This document shows, in pieces, positions 55,299-62,688 of a DNA stretch of 64,000 nt. The notes beneath the pieces were generated by a model. It searched no databases. It saw only the letters and a program-made list of their open reading frames with translations, and was not told where the DNA came from. The stretch comes from Algoriphagus vanfongensis DSM 17529 (GTDB lineage Bacteria; Bacteroidota; Bacteroidia; Cytophagales; Cyclobacteriaceae). The stretch's first letter is position 1, and each line of letters starts with the position of its first letter. The stretch is taken from contig NZ_AUBX01000010.1 of assembly GCF_000429465.1 (NCBI RefSeq), forward strand, positions 682,001-746,000, written 5' to 3'. Position numbers and translations under genes: made by a program.

Positions 55299-55663
55299 AT
55301 ACCTATATTTGCAATGTGGATAAACCGCAGAAATATAGGCAAATAACATTTTTTGGAGATTACTTCCAGAATTTCTTTTCCAAACAAAACCAAAAGGTCA
55401 AAGCAAAAATAATTTGGACTTTTGAATTAATAGAAGAGTTGGAAAGAGTACCTGAAACATATCTCAAACATCTGGAAAACACGAATGGACTTTATGAAAT
55501 CAGAGTTCAATTTGGGAGTAATATTTTTAGAGTTTTTTGTTTTTTTGATCAAGGAAAACTAATTGTTGTTGCCAATGGGTTTCAAAAGAAGACTCAAAAG
55601 ACACCTAAAAAGGAAATAGAATTAGCATTGAAAATAAAATCAGAGTATGAAAGCCGAAAATAA
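55292..55663 (+). CDS. higB: HigB-type toxin (RelE/Gp49 superfamily)
   Basis: The protein (up to 123 residues) has the phage-derived Gp49-like/HigB fold: ITFFGDYFQNFFSKQNQKVKAKIIWTFELIEEL, described as FFGDYF and KAKIIWTFEL, then LYEIRVQFGSNIFRVFCFFDQGKLIVVANGFQKKTQKTP, with the C-terminal KKEIELALKIKSEY. HigB toxins are ribosome-dependent mRNA interferases. The promoter implies that the real start is the GTG at 55316 (115 residues), which would be nearly leaderless. It overlaps higA by 17 bp. Confidence 0.88.
   Translation: MKHTYICNVDKPQKYRQITFFGDYFQNFFSKQNQKVKAKIIWTFELIEELERVPETYLKHLENTNGLYEIRVQFGSNIFRVFCFFDQGKLIVVANGFQKKTQKTPKKEIELALKIKSEYESRK
55304..55311 (+). promoter_or_regulatory. higBA -7 promoter element
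   Basis: TATATTTG matches TAnnTTTG exactly and lies 5 bp after the operator palindrome. It predicts a transcript starting near 55317, so translation from the GTG at 55292 would be impossible and the GTG at 55316 more likely. Confidence 0.6.
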
Positions 55664-55958
55664 AAATTTGATATCCCTGGAAGAGTTTAAGGAAAAGAAT
55701 TACGGGAAAGCAGGCACTGCTAATAGAGATGAGTTGGAGGCTGGCTATGAAGCCTTCAAGATTGGTGCTTTAATTCATGACACGCGACTAGAGCTGGGGA
55801 TGACCCAAGAAGAGCTTGCTGAGAAAGTAGGCACCTCTAAATCTTATATTTCAAAAATTGAAAACAACCTCAAAGAAGCTAGAATATCGACTCTACAAAA
55901 AATCATTGAACTTGGTTTTGGCGGCAAACTTGAGCTGAATATTAAAATCGGCAATTAG
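55647..55958 (+). CDS. higA: HigA-type antitoxin with Xre helix-turn-helix
   Basis: The 103-residue protein has an N-terminal arm (NLISLEEFKEKNYGKAGTANR) and a Cro/C1-type HTH (GALIHDTRLELGMTQEELAEKVGTSKSYISKIENN). It should neutralise HigB and bind the palindrome at 55281-55298. Toxin-first gene order, as here, is typical of HigBA. Codon use is more AT-rich than in the surrounding sugar genes, consistent with acquisition by transfer. Confidence 0.92.
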   Translation: MKAENKNLISLEEFKEKNYGKAGTANRDELEAGYEAFKIGALIHDTRLELGMTQEELAEKVGTSKSYISKIENNLKEARISTLQKIIELGFGGKLELNIKIGN

Positions 55959-56000
55959 GAAGTAATGCAACAATTTCTCCCACACTGAAAGACTCACACC

Positions 56001-56399
56001 ATGAAAAACCTGCTTTGCCTGACCCTGCTGCTTTTCTCTCATTTTGCTTTGGCACAGTCTCCAGAAAGTAGCACCATGATTCGCATCGCCGAACTCGAAA
56101 TCTCCCCCGAGCATTTGGATGAGTATCTTTCCATTCTCAAAAAAGAAGCAGAGGCTTCTGTCAGACTTGAGCCGGGAGTGATCTGTATTTATCCCATGTA
56201 TGAGCAGGAAAAACCCACCCAAATCCGTCTGCTGGAAATCTACTCCAGTCGGGAAGCCTATGAAAGCCACTTGAAAACTCCCCATTTTTTGGAATACAAA
56301 AACTCCACGCTTCACATGGTTCAGTCCCTTCGTCTTATCGACATGAGTGCCATCGATCCAGCTAGCATGTCGGCTATCTTCAGGAAAATAAATCCTTGA
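56001..56399 (+). CDS. Exported antibiotic-biosynthesis-monooxygenase-like domain protein
   Basis: The 132-residue protein has a signal peptide (about 1-20, HFALAQ) and a single ferredoxin-like ABM domain: MIRIAELEISPEHLDEYLSILKKEAEASVRLEPGVICIY, described as MIRIAELEI and SVRLEPGVICIYP, then IRLLEIYSSREAYESHLKTPHFLEYK. The final KNSTLHMVQSLRLIDM matches the usual strand. ABM domains degrade or oxidise quinol-like or haem-like small molecules, or have lost activity. An operator-like site follows, just before the next gene. Confidence 0.87.
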   Translation: MKNLLCLTLLLFSHFALAQSPESSTMIRIAELEISPEHLDEYLSILKKEAEASVRLEPGVICIYPMYEQEKPTQIRLLEIYSSREAYESHLKTPHFLEYKNSTLHMVQSLRLIDMSAIDPASMSAIFRKINP

Positions 56400-56401
56400 A
56401 A

Positions 56402-56418
56402 TCGGGTAGAGCAGGATA
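56402..56418 (+). promoter_or_regulatory. Direct-repeat operator of the first DUF1593 gene
   Basis: TCGGGTA-GAG-CAGGATA, followed by G, is 47 bp upstream of the ATG at 56465. The downstream half is perfect, and the distance is close to that of the DUF4432 site (50 bp). Confidence 0.55.
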
Positions 56419-56464
56419 GTTTTTAGCATCATCTGCATTTATTCGAAGCAAAACCTCCTTTCAA

Positions 56465-57751
56465 ATGGCCATGCGTATTTTTGCTCTTATTCTTTTTTGC
56501 TCTTGTTCTACACTTCTTTTGGCACAAGAGCAAATTAAACCCCGAGTCCTGATCTCTACTGACATAGGCGGAACAGATCCGGACGACAATCAAAGCATGG
56601 CGCATCTGCTGATGTATTCTGATCTGTTCGACTTGGAGGGACTGGTTTCATCTCCATCCTACGGCAGCGGGAATAAAGAGGAAATCCTACGTATGATAGC
56701 TCTCTACGAAAAGGATCTTCCTAAACTCAAACAACACAAAAGCGGATTTGCAGAGCCTGATTTTCTCAGATCCATTACCAAACAGGGGAGAAGAGGAGCT
56801 GCTCCTTTTACCGGATATATCAGCGCCACCGAAGGTTCTGATTGGATCATACAAGCTGCGAAAAAGAAAGATCCCCGACCGCTTTGGGTATTGGTCTGGG
56901 GTGGGCTGGAAGATGTAGCACAGGCACTGCATGACTCACCCTATATCCAAGACAACATCCGAGTGTACTGGATAGGTGGTCCCAACAAAAAATGGTCGGC
57001 CAATAGCTATGCCTATATCGCTGCCAATTTCCCGGATCTCTACATGATCGAAGTCAACTCCAGCTACTATGGCTTTTTCTCCAACAATCAGGAACCTGAT
57101 GTCATCAAAACCACGGATTATTACCAACAGCACATCCAAGGTGCAGGCCATTTGGGTGAAGATTTCAAAGCTTATTATGATGGAGAAATCAAAATGGGAG
57201 ACACTCCTTCCCTACTCTATCTGATGCATGGTGATGCGGATGATCCCACAGGCGAGAGTTGGGGAGGAAGCTTCGAACCTATCCAGCGAAGTGCACGTGC
57301 CATCTATGAAAGGAATACGAATTTGCAGGATTCGGTCGCTTTTTGCACCGTGGTCGAGTATAGACTTCAAGGCCCCAAAATCGACGTACCTGCGGATTCT
57401 GCTGTATTTTGGATGGAAGTTCCCTATAAAAAAGACACGCAAGTCTGGCCGGGTTATTACTTGGGAGACGGGACTTACAGCCTCCGCTATGCTCCCAAAC
57501 AAGCCGAAATCTTGAAGTTTCGATTTACTTCAGATGTTCCGGGATTTCCAGAGGGCGATGGACAGCTAGTGGTCAACAATCTTTGGCCAGGTAAAGCAGG
57601 AAGGGATGATTATCCCTTAGGAGAAAACTGGTATTCGGACTCTAGCAAAACCGAGGATTTTGACGGTAAACTTCAGGGAGGAAAAACCATTTTTCGATGG
57701 AGAAATGACATCTTGGAAGATTGGGCTCGGCGATGGAGCTGGCTTAAATAG
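56465..57751 (+). CDS. DUF1593 nucleoside-hydrolase-like exported protein
   Basis: The 428-residue protein (signal peptide about 1-20, FCSCSTLLLAQ) belongs to the DUF1593 family, in which a nucleoside-hydrolase fold is followed by a small sandwich domain. The metal-binding loop is visible as RVLISTDIGGTDPDDNQSMAHLL, with Asp residues spaced as in nucleoside hydrolases. Other landmarks are PLWVLVWGGLEDVAQAL and WIGGPNKKWSANSY. The fold suggests cleavage of N- or O-glycosidic bonds; the substrate is unknown. ATG at 56471 is an alternative start. It is preceded by the shared operator. Confidence 0.88.
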   Translation: MAMRIFALILFCSCSTLLLAQEQIKPRVLISTDIGGTDPDDNQSMAHLLMYSDLFDLEGLVSSPSYGSGNKEEILRMIALYEKDLPKLKQHKSGFAEPDFLRSITKQGRRGAAPFTGYISATEGSDWIIQAAKKKDPRPLWVLVWGGLEDVAQALHDSPYIQDNIRVYWIGGPNKKWSANSYAYIAANFPDLYMIEVNSSYYGFFSNNQEPDVIKTTDYYQQHIQGAGHLGEDFKAYYDGEIKMGDTPSLLYLMHGDADDPTGESWGGSFEPIQRSARAIYERNTNLQDSVAFCTVVEYRLQGPKIDVPADSAVFWMEVPYKKDTQVWPGYYLGDGTYSLRYAPKQAEILKFRFTSDVPGFPEGDGQLVVNNLWPGKAGRDDYPLGENWYSDSSKTEDFDGKLQGGKTIFRWRNDILEDWARRWSWLK

Positions 57752-57761
57752 TTGGTGGTTT

Positions 57762-57877
57762 TGGTATGCGGTAATGAGTACAAAGTACCATGTACCAAAT
57801 ACAAAGAAGGTGTTAGAATGGATGGAAAGGTTTAAAACTACTCTGTCCCTCGCAAATTGTACTTCGTATTTCTTAAA
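57762..57877 (+). repeat. Composite heptanucleotide-period element, copy 2
   Basis: Seven NNGTANN-type units (57762-57810) in strict 7-nt register, then about 20 bp of unrelated sequence, the 22-bp motif at 57831-57852 (core AAAACTACTCTG), then four units GCA/GTA/GTA/TTA-centred (57850-57877). Layout and sequence match copy 1 at 53825-54053. Confidence 0.7.
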
Positions 57878-57896
57878 TCACTAGCTTGAAGTCGAA

Positions 57897-58448
57897 ATGA
57901 AATTAGATCGAAAATTCAACGAGCTTAGCCTTCCGGAGTATATCCGCTGCATCGAAAATCACAAAGATTACTCAGATTTCAATACCCTCGGACTCTATCG
58001 CTCTATCCTGGAAAATGAACAACTGAGCTTGGATGAGAAAATCCAAGTTAAGGATTTTGCCAACACGATCTTTGGAAAAACCTATGAGTTTCTACAAGTC
58101 AAAGACCCACGAACTTATTTTGAACTGGAAACTCTTGGCCAGGAACTGACCGTCGCTGACGAAGCACAAATCTGGAGAACTATCCAGCAAAATCAAGAGA
58201 AAATCCTAGCAGCCAAGAGAATCAAGCATCGCAATTTTGGGGATCATTCCAAGCACAACTGTGGACATCCCGACTGCCCTATGGATGGACTGATGATCAG
58301 ACAAGATTCCTGGCTTACGGAATATCATATGGTTTTTTACACGGATAAAAATAAAACCGGAGCAAAGCAAAAAGCCAAGCAGCGCAAAAAAGATCGAAAA
58401 AACACACATCAGTTAATACAGCGAGATTTGGATTGGGAAAATCAGTAA
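57897..58448 (+). CDS. Hypothetical protein with CGHPDCPMDG motif
   Basis: The 183-residue cytoplasmic protein is helical and charged, with a Lys-rich C-terminus (KQKAKQRKKDRKNT). A short cluster, HSKHNCGHPDCPMDGLM, contains two Cys and several His residues and could bind a metal or a nucleic acid. No family is recognised; its limited distribution (similar proteins appear mainly in Bacteroidota, as far as I can tell from composition) is not established here. It follows composite repeat copy 2. Confidence 0.7.
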   Translation: MKLDRKFNELSLPEYIRCIENHKDYSDFNTLGLYRSILENEQLSLDEKIQVKDFANTIFGKTYEFLQVKDPRTYFELETLGQELTVADEAQIWRTIQQNQEKILAAKRIKHRNFGDHSKHNCGHPDCPMDGLMIRQDSWLTEYHMVFYTDKNKTGAKQKAKQRKKDRKNTHQLIQRDLDWENQ

Positions 58449-58550
58449 GTCTCTTTTCTGACCATTCACATTCTTTAGGCACAATTTCTTTTGCAAACTG
58501 TTTGGTCTAAAAAACAATAATTCCCCAACTTGCCGGAAAATTAGCATCCA

Positions 58551-58886
58551 ATGGATTTAATCACCCAAATCAAAAAATCACCAGCAAGTATCACGTTTCC
58601 AGAAGTCATCGCTCATATCGATGCCAACTACGACTTTACCCCTACGCGTTTTGTCAATGGCGAAACCATCAATGAAGCTGGCCAAAACAATGGAAGTTGC
58701 AAAATTTTCTCATTTGCAAAGCTGAAGGACCTGAGCAAAGAAGAGACCTTGTCACTTTTTGGAGACTTTTATAGAAAAGATGTTTTGGAAAATCCGTCTG
58801 GAACAGACCATCTAAATATCCGAAACTTCATGAACCTAGGCTGGGAAGGAATCCAGTTCGAAGGAGAAGCACTGATAAAGAAATAG
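58551..58886 (+). CDS. HopJ type III effector family protein
   Basis: The 111-residue protein matches the HopJ family, named after a Pseudomonas effector: ITFPEVIAHIDANYDFTPTRFVNGETINEAGQNNGSCKIFSFAKLKDLSKEETLSLFGDFYR, described as YDFTPTRFVNG and GSCKIFSFAKL. Members occur in many free-living bacteria without type III secretion, so the name does not imply a host-directed role. It has no signal peptide, no partner and no secretion system nearby. Confidence 0.88.
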   Translation: MDLITQIKKSPASITFPEVIAHIDANYDFTPTRFVNGETINEAGQNNGSCKIFSFAKLKDLSKEETLSLFGDFYRKDVLENPSGTDHLNIRNFMNLGWEGIQFEGEALIKK

Positions 58887-58937
58887 TTGCAATACTTTCG
58901 ACAGGGATGATTGGCTCTAGCCTAACCCTGGTGAAAT

Positions 58938-59090
58938 TTAAGTTGTGAGAAGAGGAATTAAATCTAGCCTATTCCAAGACAAGAGATTGAGCAGGTTACA
59001 AGCCTTTTTTCGCACTTTGTCTGGTAAAAAAACGATATCTCCCCAACCCTCTCCGTTAGGATCTCGCACCCAAATCTTTACAGCTGCCAT
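58938..59090 (-). other. 50-codon minus-strand frame, possible repeat-derived ORF
   Basis: A 50-codon frame (MAAVKIWVRDPNGEGWGDIVFLP..., continuing through KVRKKACNLLNLLSWNRL) occupies most of the 287-bp spacer. Its reading is unusually protein-like, but there is no promoter or family match. It starts inside a perfect inverted repeat (59080-59108). It may be a dispersed repeat that happens to be open. Confidence 0.3.
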
Positions 59091-59108
59091 TCCTGCATAG
59101 GCAGCTGT
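59080..59108. repeat. Perfect 9-bp inverted repeat
   Basis: ACAGCTGCC (59080-59088) and GGCAGCTGT (59100-59108) flank an 11-base loop, with no T-run on either side, 65 bp upstream of the PAS gene. It is not a terminator and could be an operator or part of a mobile repeat. Confidence 0.5.
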
Positions 59109-59173
59109 TGGAGTTTACTTTCTGCTTCCTTATTATTACGCTTCATTCTGAAGGGAATGATTGAAAATACTCC

Positions 59174-59998
59174 ATGGGAAAACGAATCAGACTCCATCAA
59201 GCCGAAGTCATCTCACTCAGCTACCTGAGTTTGGGAGTGCTTTGGATTTTTTTAAGTGACAAGGTCACTACCTACATTTTCAGTGACGACATCATTTCCA
59301 TGACCAAATTCCAACTTTCCAAAGGAATTTTCTTCGTCATTGCCACCGGGGTTTATATTTACTTTTTGACCAAAAGCCTATTTGACCGGGTCAATCATCG
59401 CAAAAAGGAGCTGGAGCTGCTCTTCACCAATCCAAATTTGGGTATCCTCAAAGTGGATGAAGAGGGCTATTTCACAGAAGTCAGTCCCAATATTGAAAAG
59501 CTTACCGGCTACCATCCCAATGAGTTATTGGGCAAGCATCTCAATCACCATACCCCTGAGCACCGTAAAGAAAAAGACCTTGAAAATCTACTGTACATCC
59601 GAAACTCAACCCATCAGGATGGCTTTATTTTCACCAAGCATCTCCTCAGTAAATCAGGTGCAGAAATCATCATCAAAGGCTACGGAGCGAGAATAGAAAC
59701 CAAATCTCCTTCTAAGAAAGAATATATTGTCGCCTTTCAAAACATCACGGATCACGTCAATTTTCTCAAAAAGCTCGAAGACCACAACAAGCAGCTTCGC
59801 GAACTGGCTTCTGAGCAAAGTCACTTGGTTCGTGCTCCTTTAGCAAGGATTCTGGGGATTACCGGATTGTTTGAAGAAGGGCATGAATTGACAGACCAAG
59901 AAAGAAACGCCCTGCTTCGCAATCTCAAAGTCTCTGGCGAAGAGCTTGACCAAGCGCTCAAAGATATCAGCCAGAAAATGCTATTTTCAGGTGAATGA
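59174..59998 (+). CDS. Membrane PAS-domain sensor with DHp domain but no ATPase domain
   Basis: The 274-residue protein has two membrane helices (about 13-30 and 45-65), a PAS domain (about 72-190, LELLFTNPNLGILKVDEEGYF) and a dimerisation/phospho-acceptor helix pair. The acceptor is H217 in EQSHLVRAPLARILG. It stops at about residue 274 with no HATPase_c (no N, G1 or G2 box), so it cannot phosphorylate itself. It could exchange phosphate with another kinase or serve as a signalling scaffold. It is not a frameshift remnant: no ATPase-like frame follows. Confidence 0.83.
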   Translation: MGKRIRLHQAEVISLSYLSLGVLWIFLSDKVTTYIFSDDIISMTKFQLSKGIFFVIATGVYIYFLTKSLFDRVNHRKKELELLFTNPNLGILKVDEEGYFTEVSPNIEKLTGYHPNELLGKHLNHHTPEHRKEKDLENLLYIRNSTHQDGFIFTKHLLSKSGAEIIIKGYGARIETKSPSKKEYIVAFQNITDHVNFLKKLEDHNKQLRELASEQSHLVRAPLARILGITGLFEEGHELTDQERNALLRNLKVSGEELDQALKDISQKMLFSGE

Positions 59999-60210
59999 GC
60001 CAATAGACTAACAGGTTCAACGGTGGCAACCATATCACCCTGTAGAATTGACTTTATAGTTCCTTCACTTCCGTGAGATTCATTAACGATAAGTGTTACT
60101 TTCACACCGTTCTAAAAACCGAAAGCAACTACTTTCTGTAAGCAAGCATATCATCAAACTTTTCCCAGTTCAAATTTTAAATCTAGCTCGGCTGAATCAC
60201 CCAAACCATT

Positions 60211-61734
60211 CTATTCAATAGTTACCACAAATCTCACATACCTCGTCATTGGATGTGTTCCATCGTCTGAAACTTCAGCGATGACATGGAGTTGACCAGT
60301 TGAGCTGGGATCCAGTTTCACTTCTACTTGATTACCATTGGGAGTTAAAACAGCCTCTCCTCCATACGTACCCACTTCTTTGTACACCCAAAACTGTGTA
60401 GTCAAAGCATCCCCATCCGGATCGGAAGCTTCTATTTGCAGATTCAAAGTCTCACCTGCTTTTGCATACAGCCGTGAAGCACCGGATGCTTTCACATCCG
60501 GAGCATGATTGGCATCAGCAAAGTCCATCACGCACCAATCTGCTCTTGAAGCAAAATCTTGCTGGATCGCCTCCACCCAACGGATCTGAGGATAAGTAGC
60601 ATCTAGCTTTTCTGTAAAAGGATTATAGTCCAGCACCTCTTTTCCATCCTCCCAGCGGTTAGGTTGCTCTGCGGATTGAACCAATCTACCTCCCCAGCCA
60701 CCCCACTCTGGATGATCCAGATTATCCAGTCCCACATCGATCAAATGTAGGTAAGCTGGAGAATCCCCTTCAGAGATAAAGTCATAGATACCGAAAGTCC
60801 CCCATTGTGCATTCTCCAATTTGGTCGGATCTCCATGAATGTGCTCATCATCTCCTTCTTGCTTTTGGCCATCACCATAGCTATAGTATTGCTTCAAAAG
60901 TGGCCCATGACCGTTGATGATCTCATTTCCCATAAACTCCCCCTCAAAGAGATAATGCTGGGATTCAGGCACAGCAGCTTTCCACGAATAAGCAAAGCAC
61001 CAAAATTGATTGGAATTGTAGAAAATCTTCAGATCCGGCCAATTGGGAGCAATGTATTTTCGATAAGTAGCATCCTGATCTAGAATCGCATAAATGATGG
61101 CTTTGTCCACTACCTTTTGATAGACGCTTGTCCACTCAGGCGTATTTTTATATTGATCCTCTATCGATTTGAGTGCACGGGCGATGGTATTTGTACCACC
61201 CCAAACCTGTAGATACAGCGGCTCCATCTCCTCATCGAGCAGTTTGGCTTTGATAAAATCCGACCCTTCAGTATCTACTTCCATTTCTCCTTCGAAATCA
61301 ATATTTCCCACACGGACCAGACTTCTCAAATGATCTGCCGTTGGAAAACCCTCCGCATGTTGACTGAGTTTGGGGTAAACCGTCTCATAAGCGTCCAGCA
61401 GCGGGTTCATCCACTCCACTCCCGGCCATCTCAAATCTGGAATTGCCCCGTACATATTCTTGGTCATTTCCATTTCCGAGGTAAAAAGTGTCCCCTCACC
61501 ATCTCCTTTGTAGTGCCACATAGAGGAAGAGTAAATCAATCCCTCAATCCGAAATTCATTCGCATAAAGCAGCATGCGGATAAAGGAGTCCACATCATCG
61601 ATCTCCCCATCTGTCGTGACGATGGTTCGGGGTTTTGTAGAGGAAGGTTCTGGAGAAGATTCTTTTTGAGTTTGAGTCTCTGGCTGACAAGCAAACAACA
61701 AAGCAAGAAGAATCAACGAGTAGATTGATTTCAT
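60211..61734 (-). CDS. DUF1593 nucleoside-hydrolase-like lipoprotein with C-terminal sandwich domain
   Basis: The 507-residue lipoprotein (ATG at 61734; lipobox LALLFAC, Cys about 16) is a longer relative of the 56465-57751 protein. The metal loop reads RTIVTTDGEIDDVDSFIRMLLY, and other landmarks are PLYLQVWGGTNTIARAL and PNWPDLKIFYNS. The C-terminal part (about 400-507) matches the sandwich domain attached to such proteins (GETLNLQIEASDPDGDALTTQFWVY). A frame extending to 61833 would only add non-signal sequence. It lies apart from the other sugar genes and has no CAGGATA-type site upstream. Confidence 0.87.
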   Translation of the reverse strand: MKSIYSLILLALLFACQPETQTQKESSPEPSSTKPRTIVTTDGEIDDVDSFIRMLLYANEFRIEGLIYSSSMWHYKGDGEGTLFTSEMEMTKNMYGAIPDLRWPGVEWMNPLLDAYETVYPKLSQHAEGFPTADHLRSLVRVGNIDFEGEMEVDTEGSDFIKAKLLDEEMEPLYLQVWGGTNTIARALKSIEDQYKNTPEWTSVYQKVVDKAIIYAILDQDATYRKYIAPNWPDLKIFYNSNQFWCFAYSWKAAVPESQHYLFEGEFMGNEIINGHGPLLKQYYSYGDGQKQEGDDEHIHGDPTKLENAQWGTFGIYDFISEGDSPAYLHLIDVGLDNLDHPEWGGWGGRLVQSAEQPNRWEDGKEVLDYNPFTEKLDATYPQIRWVEAIQQDFASRADWCVMDFADANHAPDVKASGASRLYAKAGETLNLQIEASDPDGDALTTQFWVYKEVGTYGGEAVLTPNGNQVEVKLDPSSTGQLHVIAEVSDDGTHPMTRYVRFVVTIE

Positions 61735-61925
61735 AGGTTTTTGGGTTTGAGGGAAATAAGATAAGAAATGAAGCCGAAATAACAATTGCTGAAGTGAGGC
61801 CTTGACACCTAGCCAAACAGGGATTTTACCCATTTCCTGAAAATGGCTAAGTCTCCCTCGGATTTGGCTAAAACTTCTACTTGGATGTACCTCATTTTTG
61901 TAAAGTCAAAAAAACAAAAACAGAA

Positions 61926-62681
61926 ATGAACAAAACAGCAATCATCACAGGAGGAAGTCGCGGTCTAGGTAAAAACATGGCCTTGAGCCTGGCATCCAGA
62001 GGAATCGATGTAATTCTCACCTATCACAGCAATAAAGAAATGGCTTATCAAGTCGTGGAGGAGATAGAGAAGCTAGGAACCAAAGCAGTGGCTTTTCAAC
62101 TAGACACCTCTCGAGTGGATGCTTTTGCCTCATTCTTGGCACAAGTGGACCACTGGCTTCAAGAAACCAAAAACACATCCAATTTTGATTTTCTGATCAA
62201 TAATGCAGGAATTGGAATCTACGAGACGATTCAGAACAGTTCGGAAGATCAATTTGACTCCATGGTCAATATCCACTTAAAAGGAGTATATTTCTTGACC
62301 CAACAGGCAATCCCTCGCATAAATCGCGGAGGTCGCATCATCAATGTTTCCTCAGGTCTGGCGAGATTTTCTCTACCCGGCTACGCCGCTTATGCGATGA
62401 TGAAGGGTGGCATAGAAGTCTTCACACGCTACCTCGCCAAAGAGCTGGGAGAAAAAGGAATCTCAGCCAACACCCTGGCACCGGGAGCCATTGAAACGGA
62501 TTTTCAAGGCGGAGCTGTCAGAGACAATGCACAACTAAACCAACATGTCTCAAATAGCACTGCATTGGGAAGAGTAGGTTTGCCAGAAGATATCGGAGGA
62601 GTAGTGGCCTTTCTATGCTCCGAAGAAGCCAGATGGGTCAATGCCCAACGAATCGAAGTGTCTGGAGGCCAAAATATCTAG
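61926..62681 (+). CDS. Short-chain dehydrogenase/reductase
   Basis: The 251-residue oxidoreductase (ATG at 61926; an earlier in-frame ATG at 61881 is less likely) has the classical SDR signature: TGGSRGLGKN cofactor loop, NNAGIG, the catalytic Ser in INVSSGLARFS, and YAAYAMMKGG with Tyr and Lys of the active site. The C-terminal NTLAPGAIETDF and SGGQN are typical. It probably uses NADP(H); the substrate is unknown. It lies 7 bp upstream of an AraC gene on the same strand. Confidence 0.93.
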   Translation: MNKTAIITGGSRGLGKNMALSLASRGIDVILTYHSNKEMAYQVVEEIEKLGTKAVAFQLDTSRVDAFASFLAQVDHWLQETKNTSNFDFLINNAGIGIYETIQNSSEDQFDSMVNIHLKGVYFLTQQAIPRINRGGRIINVSSGLARFSLPGYAAYAMMKGGIEVFTRYLAKELGEKGISANTLAPGAIETDFQGGAVRDNAQLNQHVSNSTALGRVGLPEDIGGVVAFLCSEEARWVNAQRIEVSGGQNI

Positions 62682-62688
62682 AAAATAT

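Noticed and set aside
53825..57877. Heptanucleotide arrays as a CRISPR array
   Set aside because: Units are 7 nt and degenerate, there are no 20-40-nt repeats with unique spacers, and no cas gene is present.
58551..58886. HopJ-family protein as evidence of pathogenic secretion
   Set aside because: No type III apparatus or chaperone is present, and the family is widespread in free-living bacteria.
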